From NCBI RefSeq assembly GCF_001542855.1, contig NZ_LNBY01000017.1, forward strand, positions 372,001 to 436,000: a stretch of DNA of 64,000 nt, read 5' to 3'. Positions 46,335-55,592 of the stretch are shown one piece after another. Position numbers and translations under genes: made by a program. The notes beneath the pieces were generated by a model. The model was not told the DNA's origin and did not search any database. It saw only the letters and a list, made by a program, of their open reading frames with translations. Within the stretch, counting starts at the first letter, position 1. Every line of letters starts with the position of its first letter. Origin of the DNA: Erythrobacter sp. AP23 (GTDB lineage: Bacteria > Pseudomonadota > Alphaproteobacteria > Sphingomonadales > Sphingomonadaceae).

Positions 46335-47890
46335 CAGTCGCTGCCCGTCCGCGCGCTACATTCGTAGACCAGCCGCTCGTTGGCCTGGCGTGGCAATTGT
46401 CCGAGGACTTCGCCTTGCAACTCGCCAAGCCGGGCAGCTGCTTCCGTGGTGCCGCATTGGGGCGCTTCGTACTTGCCGCGGGCCTCGCGCGCCTCGATCA
46501 TCGCGCTGCGCGGGAGGAGGAAGCGCTCGACCCGGAAGATCCGCCGGTCGGGATCGAAGCTGTTGACCGAAACCGCGTCTTCGGAATTGGGCACGAACAC
46601 GCGGCTCCAGGTTCCTCCGGCAAAACCGTATTGCGTGCGTTCGTTGATGCAGCCGTCGGGGGTCCAGTCGAACGCGAGATCCTCCGCCTTGGCGCTGGTG
46701 ATGCGGCTGCGCTCGGGGATCAGCGTGCATTGCAGCGCGAGTTCGCTCGGCTCACCGGGATCGGCGACATTGGGCACATCGTCGTCTTCCTGCATGGCGG
46801 CGGCCACACGGCGGTCGATTTCATCGAGACCGGGACGGGTGAGATAGGCGGCGAGCGCGGCCAGCACGACGACGATGGTTGCGCCGCCTGCGATCCGCAG
46901 CCGCGTATCGTCGCGCTCTTCTTCCGGCTGCCGCCACAGCGAAAGCGCCCACTGGCCAAGGCCGAAGGCGACCAGCAGCAAGACGAAGGCGAGGAAGACA
47001 CGATCCTCGCGTTCGAGAATGACGCCCTGTTCGGCCTCGAGCAGCGCGCGTTCGCGCTTTGCGCGCTGCGCTGCCGAGCGTTCGGCCAGATCGGCGCGCG
47101 CGGCTATCTGCTCGCGCTGGAGCCGCTCTCGCTCGGCCTCGTCCAGATCGGCCATCGAGCGGCATACCGAACTGTTGACGCGGGGCTCGACATCGTTGGC
47201 GCGCAGGAACGGCAGCAGCTCGCGGTTCGATACGGCAAAGAAGAATTCGGCATCGCCGCCGTCATTGTCCGCGCCGAAACTGTTTACCCCGACCACTCGA
47301 CCGCAAGGATCGAGCAGCGGGCCGCCCGAACTGCCGCGCGCGATGGGGGCGGTGTGAAGAATGGTGTCGAATTGGCGGCTGGGGCGCGTGCCCGATACGA
47401 AGCCGCGGCTCTTGACCGGCGGCTGGCTGCGAAAGATGTCGCTGAAAGCGAGCCCCTGCGCGCGGTCGACATTCATCGGGTAGCCGACGCTGGTCACTTC
47501 GCCGGTGTCGGGCGGCACGCCGCCTACCAGGGCCAGCGGGGGCAGGCGCAGCTCGCCGGTAATGCGGATCAAGGCGAGATCGTTACGCGGACTCACGGCG
47601 ACCGGCTGGCCATAGACCGCCTCGCCTCCACCGCTGGGAATGATGCCGATCCTGAGCTCGTCGTCGCGCAACGCGTCGCGTAGCACATGTGCATTGGTCA
47701 CCACCTGGTCGCCCGCGACCGCGAATCCCGTGCCATGGCTGATCGGGATCAGCTCGCCGCTTTCCTCGCCGATGATGACCACGCGCACCACGCCGCGCGC
47801 GGCGGCATCGATATCGGCCGGTTCGGCCTGCGCCAGCGTGGGCGCCAGCAGCGCGAGCATGACGGCGAGGAGTGCAGGAAGGCGTCCCAT
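46334..47890 (-). CDS. Trypsin-like serine protease with membrane segments and C-terminal domain
   Basis: A 518-residue protein. The signal peptide (LLAVMLALLAPTLAQA) precedes an S1C/DegP-like chymotrypsin fold with His68 (TNAHVL), Asp104 (RNDLALI) and Ser188 (ARGSSGGPL). No PDZ domain is visible. A charged, Arg/Glu-rich, probably coiled-coil stretch (about 245-290) is followed by two membrane helices (~292-313 and ~330-346) and a ~170-residue C-terminal domain of unknown type. The protease would face the periplasm. It is coupled to the membrane-protein gene downstream. Substrates are unknown. Confidence 0.85.
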   Translation of the reverse strand: MGRLPALLAVMLALLAPTLAQAEPADIDAAARGVVRVVIIGEESGELIPISHGTGFAVAGDQVVTNAHVLRDALRDDELRIGIIPSGGGEAVYGQPVAVSPRNDLALIRITGELRLPPLALVGGVPPDTGEVTSVGYPMNVDRAQGLAFSDIFRSQPPVKSRGFVSGTRPSRQFDTILHTAPIARGSSGGPLLDPCGRVVGVNSFGADNDGGDAEFFFAVSNRELLPFLRANDVEPRVNSSVCRSMADLDEAERERLQREQIAARADLAERSAAQRAKRERALLEAEQGVILEREDRVFLAFVLLLVAFGLGQWALSLWRQPEEERDDTRLRIAGGATIVVVLAALAAYLTRPGLDEIDRRVAAAMQEDDDVPNVADPGEPSELALQCTLIPERSRITSAKAEDLAFDWTPDGCINERTQYGFAGGTWSRVFVPNSEDAVSVNSFDPDRRIFRVERFLLPRSAMIEAREARGKYEAPQCGTTEAAARLGELQGEVLGQLPRQANERLVYECSARTGSD

Positions 47891-47980
47891 CGGGGCCGTC
47901 TTGTGACGATCATTGGCTTTAATCGCAAGCCGCGGGATGCAAGCTTGCCGAGACGGGCGCAAAAGAGGGCCACATACGCT

Positions 47981-49039
47981 ATGGAGGCAATCGTGAGCAT
48001 CACCGAAGACACTGCATGGGCCGCCGTTCTGCGCCGCGACCGCGCTTTCGACGGGCGTTTCGTCACCGGCGTCATGACCACGGGCATCTATTGCCGCCCG
48101 TCCTGCGCCGCGCGGCACCCCGCGCGGGGCAATGTGCGCTTCTTCGCCGATGGCGCGGCTGCGCGCGCGGCCGGCCTGCGCGCCTGCAAGCGCTGCCGGC
48201 CCGACGACGTGGGGCGCGACGAGGCGGCTGTGCTCGCCGCGATCGACGAGATCAGGCAGGCGGAGGACGCACCGACGCTGGGCACGCTGGCACAGCTCAC
48301 CGGCTATTCGCCGAGCCATTTCCAGCGCGTCTTCAAGCGCGCCATCGGCCTCTCGCCCGCCGCCTATGCCCGCGCGCTGCGCGAAGAGAGGGCGCGCGAT
48401 GCGCTGTCGCAGGGCGACAGCGTGACCGGCGCGATTTACGAGGCGGGCTATGGCTCGGCCTCGCGTTTTTACGACGGCACAAAGGGACGATTGGGAATGA
48501 CGCCGAGCGACTGGCGCGATGGGGGCAGAGGCCGCACCATCCATTGGACTCTCGTCGATACGACGCTTGGCACCATGCTGGTCGCCGCCACGGAAAAAGG
48601 CGTGTGTTGCCTGTCTTTCAACGAGGGCGAGAAAGACTTGCGCGCGCGCTTTCCCAATGCCGAGCTGGTGGAAGGCGGCGGGGAATTCCGCACGCTGTTC
48701 GAACAGGTGACTGCAGCCGTCGAACAGCCGGTCGATGCCACCACGGCCGAGATCCCGCTCGATGTGAAAGGCACCGCCTTCCAGCAACGTGTGTGGCAGG
48801 CCCTGCGCGCCATTCCGGCTGGCGAGACACGCAGCTATGGAGAGCTCGCCGCCGCACTGGGCAATCCCAAGGCGAGCCGCGCGGTCGGCGGCGCCAATGG
48901 GGCGAACAACATTGCGGTCCTCATCCCGTGCCACCGCGTGATTGCCGCCGATGGAGGGCTGGGCGGCTACGCCTACGGCACCGAAATCAAAGCGGAATTG
49001 TTGAGGCGTGAGCAGGGTTCGACCAAGAGCGGAAAGTAG
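47981..49039 (+). CDS. ada: Bifunctional Ada: methyl-phosphotriester-sensing activator and O6-methylguanine-DNA methyltransferase
   Basis: A 352-residue full-length Ada. The N-terminal zinc domain has Cys38, Cys42, Cys69 and Cys72 (YCRPSC..CKRC), with Cys38 the expected phosphotriester acceptor. An AraC-type helix-turn-helix domain spans about 95-180 (TGYSPSHFQRVFKRAIGLSPAAYARALR). The C-terminal methyltransferase has the acceptor Cys317 in PCHRV. It repairs alkylated DNA and activates the adaptive response. It stands alone, without alkA or alkB nearby. A GTG at 47993 is an alternative start. Confidence 0.95.
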   Translation: MEAIVSITEDTAWAAVLRRDRAFDGRFVTGVMTTGIYCRPSCAARHPARGNVRFFADGAAARAAGLRACKRCRPDDVGRDEAAVLAAIDEIRQAEDAPTLGTLAQLTGYSPSHFQRVFKRAIGLSPAAYARALREERARDALSQGDSVTGAIYEAGYGSASRFYDGTKGRLGMTPSDWRDGGRGRTIHWTLVDTTLGTMLVAATEKGVCCLSFNEGEKDLRARFPNAELVEGGGEFRTLFEQVTAAVEQPVDATTAEIPLDVKGTAFQQRVWQALRAIPAGETRSYGELAAALGNPKASRAVGGANGANNIAVLIPCHRVIAADGGLGGYAYGTEIKAELLRREQGSTKSGK

Positions 49040-49140
49040 TATCGGGCGGAGTTCGGTATTGATTGACAGCGCGTTAAGGCTCTTGGCCTATGCTGGCGGC
49101 CGCACCCGGGGCTGAATCATTCGACTGTAGGGACGGGATA

Positions 49141-49881
49141 TTGAGAATCGCAATCGTTTCGCTGGTCGCGATCGCGGTCGGACTCGCCGCGATCCTGGCG
49201 GCCCTGCTCGTCCATCCCTATTACGCGCACCGACTGGCCGATATGGTCGGTTCCGACCACCGTGGCTATCGGTCGATAGTCCATTCCGACACAATGCAGG
49301 CGGTCAATGCGGCGCGCCTGAGCCAGGGAGAGGAAACCGCGCTTGCCTTCTTCGGTGCGAGCACGATCGAACGGCTGGATATCCGTCGCTTCGGATCGAC
49401 TGCGGTAAACCTCGCCTATGGCGGTTTGACTTCGCGCGATGTGCTGCAATACGCTCGCGGCAATGCGGCCTTCGCCGAAACACGAACCGTGGTGGTGCTG
49501 GCCGGCTTCAACGATCTCGCGGCGGGCCGATCGCCTCGGGAAATAGCGGATGACATTGCGGCCCTGCTCGCGTTGCGCCTGCCGTCCAAGCCGGTGCTGC
49601 TGGTGGGTGTCCTGCCGGTCAATCCCGCGAATCTCGGCACGGCGTCCGTCTCCAACGAGGCGATCGAAACGCTCAACGACTATCTCGAGGCGACCTGCCG
49701 TGAGGCAGCCAATTGTCGGTTCGTCGATCCGGCGAGGGGGCCTCATGCCTTTTCCGCACCGCTGCCCGCTTCGCTCGATTCCGGAGACGGGATTCATCTC
49801 AATGGCGCCGGCAACCGGCAACTGGCCGATCTTGTCGAGATGTATCTGGGTCAGAGCGCCCGGACGCGCGACGATGGTTGA
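49141..49881 (+). CDS. SGNH/GDSL-type hydrolase, membrane-anchored
   Basis: A 246-residue protein with an N-terminal membrane helix (IAIVSLVAIAVGLAAILAALLV). SGNH blocks are visible: FFGASTIERL (nucleophile Ser), VLAGFNDLAAG (Asn) and SGDGIHLNGAG (Asp-His). The TTG start at 49141 follows GTAGGGACGGG; an ATG at 49090 in frame is an alternative without an RBS. It overlaps the acyltransferase gene by 8 nt. SGNH hydrolases next to acyltransferase-3 proteins often add or remove O-acetyl groups on surface glycans; that pairing is inferred. Confidence 0.8.
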   Translation: MRIAIVSLVAIAVGLAAILAALLVHPYYAHRLADMVGSDHRGYRSIVHSDTMQAVNAARLSQGEETALAFFGASTIERLDIRRFGSTAVNLAYGGLTSRDVLQYARGNAAFAETRTVVVLAGFNDLAAGRSPREIADDIAALLALRLPSKPVLLVGVLPVNPANLGTASVSNEAIETLNDYLEATCREAANCRFVDPARGPHAFSAPLPASLDSGDGIHLNGAGNRQLADLVEMYLGQSARTRDDG

Positions 49882-51025
49882 CACTCCCGCCGCGGCGCCG
49901 AGGCTCTATTATGGCGATCTCGATGTCGCGCGTGGAGTCCTCATGGCACTGGGCGTTTTCCTGCACAGCGCCGTTCTCTTCAGCACCGATGTCTTCGCGA
50001 ACTACGGTGCCGATTCCGACCCCGGGCCCTATCGCTTCCTGGTCGATGCGATCCACCTGTTCCGGATGCCCGCGTTCTTCGCGGTTTCCGGCTTTTTCTG
50101 CGCCATGTCATTGCGCCGCCAAAGCGTGACCGCGTTTCTCAGACTCAAGAGCCGGAGGATACTGGTTCCGCTGCTCAGCGTGTTGCTGACGTTCAACATG
50201 ATCGAACTGTGGCTGAGGCAGGCGGCCAGATCGGAGCCGGAGATCCATGCCGGCGCGGCCTTCCGATTTCCGTTGGATCCGACGCTGTTCGGCGAGCTGT
50301 TGCTGCACCTGTGGTTTCTTGTCGTTGTCTTCGTCTATTTCCTCCTTGCCATGCTCGTAACGGCTTTGGTTGCGGCGGTCGGAGAGCGCCGCCACAAGAT
50401 TGCGCGGGGGGCTTTCGCCAGGATCGAGCGCATGCCGAACGCGGCGATCGGCACCTGGTTCTTGGCTGCAATCGCGCTTGCCTATGCCCCCCATGCCGCG
50501 GGAAGCCTGGGGCCGGAACTGATCTATCCGCAATGGGTGTTCGGTATCGCGCCGTTCACGATCCTCTACTACGCACCCTTCTTCGCATTCGGGGCTGCGC
50601 TGAATTTCATGCCGCAACTGACCGAACGCTGGCGGCAATTCAGTCTTCCCAAACTGCTCGGCTTTTCGGCAGCTATCGTGCTGGTCCCGGCCGTGGCGGC
50701 GAGTGGCTGGTTCGGCGAGACCGCGATGGTGGCCGTTTCGGCGATCGGCGCGTGGATTTGCGTGTTGAGCATCTTCGGCCTGTTCAACGCGGCCATGCGG
50801 CTGGTGGGAGATCGGTCGCGCGCCTTCGCCGAGCCTGCCTATACGATCTACCTCCTGCACCACATCCTCGTGTTTCTCCTCGGTTGGCTATTGCTTTCCC
50901 AGGGCATCGATGGGGCACTGGCCTTCGGCCTGGTCGTGGCGAGCACGCTCGGCCTGACGCTGACAATTCATTATTCCGTCGTTCGCAAGTCGGCTGCCAT
51001 GCGCTTGCTGCTCAACGGGAAGTAG
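49874..51025 (+). CDS. Acyltransferase 3 family membrane protein
   Basis: A 383-residue protein with about ten membrane helices. The acyltransferase-3 opening is YYGDLDVARGVLMALGVFLHSAVLF, with the catalytic-type His in VFLHSA, then IHLFRMPAFFAVSGFFCAM and LHLWFLVVVFVYFLLA. Such enzymes O-acetylate or succinylate extracytoplasmic sugars (the OafA and OpgC types). Its start overlaps the SGNH hydrolase gene, suggesting a two-gene glycan-modifying unit. Confidence 0.87.
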   Translation: MVDTPAAAPRLYYGDLDVARGVLMALGVFLHSAVLFSTDVFANYGADSDPGPYRFLVDAIHLFRMPAFFAVSGFFCAMSLRRQSVTAFLRLKSRRILVPLLSVLLTFNMIELWLRQAARSEPEIHAGAAFRFPLDPTLFGELLLHLWFLVVVFVYFLLAMLVTALVAAVGERRHKIARGAFARIERMPNAAIGTWFLAAIALAYAPHAAGSLGPELIYPQWVFGIAPFTILYYAPFFAFGAALNFMPQLTERWRQFSLPKLLGFSAAIVLVPAVAASGWFGETAMVAVSAIGAWICVLSIFGLFNAAMRLVGDRSRAFAEPAYTIYLLHHILVFLLGWLLLSQGIDGALAFGLVVASTLGLTLTIHYSVVRKSAAMRLLLNGK

Positions 51026-51213
51026 GGAAACGGGCGGATCAAGGCCCGCCCCGCCGAACTGTCGACCGGGATCGCTTCGAGTGCCGCGAGCGGGGCATTC
51101 GATCGCGCTCTATCGACCTTGCCGCGGAAATCGGATGACAGCCCAACCTTCGGTTCTTCCCGGGAAAAGCGCGGACGATTTGCCAGTCGCGCAGGCTGAG
51201 CCTAGATCAAGGC

Positions 51214-51696
51214 ATGCAATTCTCGATCGTTTTCGCGATTTCATGGGTTCTGATCCTCGCTGTGGGCGGCGGGCTGCTCACGAAAATCGGCTCATGGTAT
51301 CGAAATCTCGAGAAGCCTTCCTGGCAGCCTCCCGACTGGCTGTTCGGCCCGGCCTGGACCGTGATACTGGGGCTGGCGGGCTGGGCCTTCGTGCTGAGCT
51401 GGGACGGCGCCGCCAGCGGCGACGAGCGAATGCTGCTGATCGGCCTCTACCTCGCCAACGGTCTGTTCCATTTCCTGTGGTCGCCGCTTTTCTTTACCGC
51501 GAAGCGACCCGACTGGGCTCTGCTAGAGGTGCCGTTCCTGTGGCTGTCGGTACTCGCGCTATGCGTTTTTCTGAGGGACTGGTCGGTACTCGCGAGCTGG
51601 TTGATCGTGCCCTATCTCGCGTGGGTCAGTTTCGCATCGATCCTGAACTTGAAGATCGTCCGTCTGAACGGCCCGTTTCCCAAGTCGGCCGGCTGA
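51214..51696 (+). CDS. TspO/MBR family protein
   Basis: A 160-residue protein with five helices and the TspO signature KPSWQPPDWLFGPAWTVILGLAGWA, then NGLFHFLWSPLFF. TspO proteins bind porphyrins and cholesterol-like ligands in the membrane and influence tetrapyrrole or stress metabolism in alphaproteobacteria. It is a single gene that converges on the OmpA-family gene, with a terminator between them. No photosynthesis genes are in the window. Confidence 0.92.
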   Translation: MQFSIVFAISWVLILAVGGGLLTKIGSWYRNLEKPSWQPPDWLFGPAWTVILGLAGWAFVLSWDGAASGDERMLLIGLYLANGLFHFLWSPLFFTAKRPDWALLEVPFLWLSVLALCVFLRDWSVLASWLIVPYLAWVSFASILNLKIVRLNGPFPKSAG

Positions 51697-51725
51697 ATGG
51701 GCCTGCCGTCAGGGGCTAAAGAAAA

Positions 51726-51753
51726 GGGGCGAGCGACCGATGCCGCCCGCCCC
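51726..51753 (-). terminator. Terminator of the OmpA-family gene
   Basis: The stem GGGGCG-A-GCG/CGC-C-CGCCCC has a single A-C mismatch and an 8-nt loop. On the minus strand it is followed by TTTTCTTTAG, a good T-tract. It lies 24 bp beyond the stop of the OmpA-family gene and 29 bp after tspO. Confidence 0.85.
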
Positions 51754-51777
51754 GCCGAGTTTGTGTTGCATTCGGCC

Positions 51778-52674
51778 CTAGAGCCCGCTGGCCATCCCGT
51801 CGACGCTCTTGCTGACGAGGATGTTGACCGCCACGCGGCGGTTCTGCGCCTTGCCCTGCTCGGTCGAATTATCCGCCGCCGGGTCGGCTTCGGCCATGCC
51901 GGTCGGGACCATCATGCGATAGGGCTTCCAGCCACATTCCTGCTGGAGGAAGTTGACCACGCGCGTCGCGCGCTTCTCGCTCAGCTCCTGGTTGTATTCG
52001 TAATCGCCAACGGAGTCGGTGTAGCCGACCACCAGCAGCAGCGCATTGTCGGTCGCCTGCGCCTGCTGGGCAGTGCGGCACAACTCGTAACGCGCTTCCT
52101 GCGAGAGGTTGTAGCGGGCGGTGTCGAAATAGACGTTGGTGGTGCCCTTGATATTGTATTCGTCGATATTGGCGACGCGGCCGCGCAGCGCTTCGGTCGC
52201 AGCCTCATTTGCGGCGAAACGCTGGTCGGTGCCGGCGTGAATCATGCGCGCGGTCTTGAGGTCGCGCGACTTCACGGCGACTTTGGTGGCGATCAGGCCG
52301 CGATCCGCCCACTGGACGGTTTCCACATCGACCGGCAGGCCGTTGAGCAGGTCGGCTTCGGTCAGCGCATCCTTGTCGAGGCCGAGAAAACCGCCGCTGC
52401 TGCGGATTTCGGTGGCCGGGCTGATCGTGATCACGGTCCGCGTGCCGTCCATGCCGGTGACCTGGATCCGGTTATCCTTACGCGCCGAAATGACGCCTTC
52501 GAATTCGGGACCCTCGGGCAGTTCCGATAGATCACCCGGCATGGTGCCGGTGACCGTGATGTCGTTGGCCTGCGCTTGGTAGCCCGATTGCGCATCGAGC
52601 TCCTGCGCAGTCGCCGCGGTGGCCAGCAGGCCGATCGCTGCAAGCGCGGCTGCGCTGGTGGAAATCTTGTTCAT
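51778..52674 (-). CDS. OmpA family protein
   Basis: A 298-residue exported protein. The signal peptide ends near ATAATAQE. The middle region (~40-170) has no recognised domain. The C-terminal OmpA/MotB peptidoglycan-binding domain (about 175-298) carries TNVYFDTARYNLSQEARYELC, VVGYTDSVGDYEYNQELSEKRATRVVNFL and GKAQNRRVAVNI. I chose the second ATG (MNKIS) because AGGAG sits 6-7 nt upstream; the first, six bases earlier, is too close to it. No beta-barrel is evident, so it is probably periplasmic and wall-bound. Confidence 0.88.
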   Translation of the reverse strand: MNKISTSAAALAAIGLLATAATAQELDAQSGYQAQANDITVTGTMPGDLSELPEGPEFEGVISARKDNRIQVTGMDGTRTVITISPATEIRSSGGFLGLDKDALTEADLLNGLPVDVETVQWADRGLIATKVAVKSRDLKTARMIHAGTDQRFAANEAATEALRGRVANIDEYNIKGTTNVYFDTARYNLSQEARYELCRTAQQAQATDNALLLVVGYTDSVGDYEYNQELSEKRATRVVNFLQQECGWKPYRMMVPTGMAEADPAADNSTEQGKAQNRRVAVNILVSKSVDGMASGL

Positions 52675-52910
52675 CTGCATACTCCTGAAATCTGGTGTGC
52701 CGCCTCGCGGCAGCCGGAGCCGGGCCGACCCGACCGGGCGTAGACGGAAGTCAGAGTTCCCTTCGTCCTCATGTTGTAATCGCGCGGCGGGATTGCCGCA
52801 GGTGCGCGCCGGGTGTTCGCCGAAACCTGTCGGCGCGATGAACAATTGCGGCGAAATCGTGGCATTGGCGGGTGGCGCGGGTAGTCGCTGCGACGAACCG
52901 TTGCAATCGC

Positions 52911-54485
<1,575 letters not shown>

Positions 54486-54519
54486 TGCGTTTTCAATGCC
54501 CGGCCCGCGCGATCGTGCC

Positions 54520-55116
54520 TCACAGCTTGGCGATTTCTTCCCGGGCGGCTGCCAGGCCGGCCTCGATCGCCTCCGGACCGTAGCCTGCCTTCTCGACGCG
54601 CACGAACTGGAGGTCGTCCACGCCGACGAAGCCGAAGAAGGTCGTCAGCAGGCTCTCCTGATTCTCGGCCATCTGGTCGTTCGAATATTCGCCGCCACGC
54701 GCGGAAGCGACCACGACCTTGCGCCCGCCGGCCAGACCCTCGGGGCCGTTTTCGGAATATTTGAAGGTCACGCCGGGCACGCCCAGCCGGTCGAGCCAAG
54801 CCTTGAGCTGCGAGGCAATCGAGAAATTGTACATCGGCGCGCCCACGATCACGATGTCGCTGGCAAGGAATTCGTCGAGTACCGCGCGCTCGCCGGGATA
54901 GGCGGCGGCAACGGCTTCCTCGTGGGTCTCGGGCGGCGTGCGGATCGCGCTGGTGGTGATCGGGTCGATATGCGCCAGCGGCTCGGCCACCAGGTCGCGG
55001 GTGACCACCTTGGCCTCCGGGTGCAGGTTGGTGAAATGGGCGAGCAGCGCGTCGGTCAGCTTACGGCTGATCGATTGATCGCCCGTGGTCGAACTGTCGA
55101 TACGAAGAATTTGCAC
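54520..55116 (-). CDS. azoR: FMN-dependent NADH-azoreductase / quinone reductase
   Basis: A 198-residue AzoR. ILRIDSSTTGDQSISRKLTDALL opens the flavodoxin-like fold, APMYNFSIASQLKAWLDRLGVPGVTFKYSENGPEGL is the FMN/substrate signature, and SARGGEYS follows. It reduces quinones and azo dyes by two electrons. The GTG start at 55116 has GGAG upstream. It is divergent from an HxlR-type regulator with 41 bp between start codons, and a dyad sits in that gap. Confidence 0.92.
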   Translation of the reverse strand: MQILRIDSSTTGDQSISRKLTDALLAHFTNLHPEAKVVTRDLVAEPLAHIDPITTSAIRTPPETHEEAVAAAYPGERAVLDEFLASDIVIVGAPMYNFSIASQLKAWLDRLGVPGVTFKYSENGPEGLAGGRKVVVASARGGEYSNDQMAENQESLLTTFFGFVGVDDLQFVRVEKAGYGPEAIEAGLAAAREEIAKL

Positions 55117-55146
55117 GTCGGAAACTCCATAGTTACTATCGATAAC
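55111..55146 (+). promoter_or_regulatory. hxlR promoter with overlapping dyad operator
   Basis: TTGCAC (55111-55116) and TACTAT (55134-55139) are 17 bp apart, a plausible sigma-70 promoter for the HxlR gene. The dyad GTTACTATCGATAAC (55132-55146) covers its -10 and lies in the short gap to azoR. It is a good candidate for an HxlR operator controlling both genes. The assignment is from position and symmetry only. Confidence 0.55.
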
Positions 55147-55157
55147 CTGGAGGCCAT

Positions 55158-55592
55158 ATGGAAACTGCACCCCAAGTTGCGCAAGAAGGCACTTTGCCGT
55201 CAGATAGGGACACCGGTGTTACTCTCGAAGTGCACGACGCGCCGCAGTGCAGCGCGGTCAATGACATCCTCGCGCGGGTGGGCGACAAATGGTCGGTGCG
55301 GGTGGTAATGGCGCTTGAAGGCGAATCGCGCCGGTTCAATCAATTGCGGCGCGAGATTTCCGGTATTTCGCAGCGCATGCTGACCCGCACGCTGCGCGGT
55401 CTCGAACGTGACGGCCTGGTCAGCCGGACGGTGACGCCCAGCGTCCCGCCGCGAGTCGACTATGCCCTTACGGCGCTCGGTAGATCCCTGTGCGATCCCG
55501 TGGCGCGGCTGGGCAATTGGGCGATCGCGAACATCGCCAAGGTCGAAGCGGCGCGTGCCACGTTCGACGGCGAAACGGACCAGGCGCGCTAG
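55158..55592 (+). CDS. HxlR-family transcriptional regulator with a single conserved N-terminal Cys
   Basis: A 144-residue winged-helix protein. The HxlR domain shows CSAVNDILARVGDKWSVRVVMALEGESRRFNQLRREISGISQRMLTRTLRGLERDGLVSRT. Cys31, just before the domain, is where redox-sensing HxlR proteins such as YodB and QorR carry their reactive Cys. YodB represses an azoreductase and responds to quinones and diamide. With azoR divergent here, this protein is probably its thiol-based repressor. A second Cys near 113 may be irrelevant. Its stop overlaps that of convergent priA. Confidence 0.9.
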   Translation: METAPQVAQEGTLPSDRDTGVTLEVHDAPQCSAVNDILARVGDKWSVRVVMALEGESRRFNQLRREISGISQRMLTRTLRGLERDGLVSRTVTPSVPPRVDYALTALGRSLCDPVARLGNWAIANIAKVEAARATFDGETDQAR

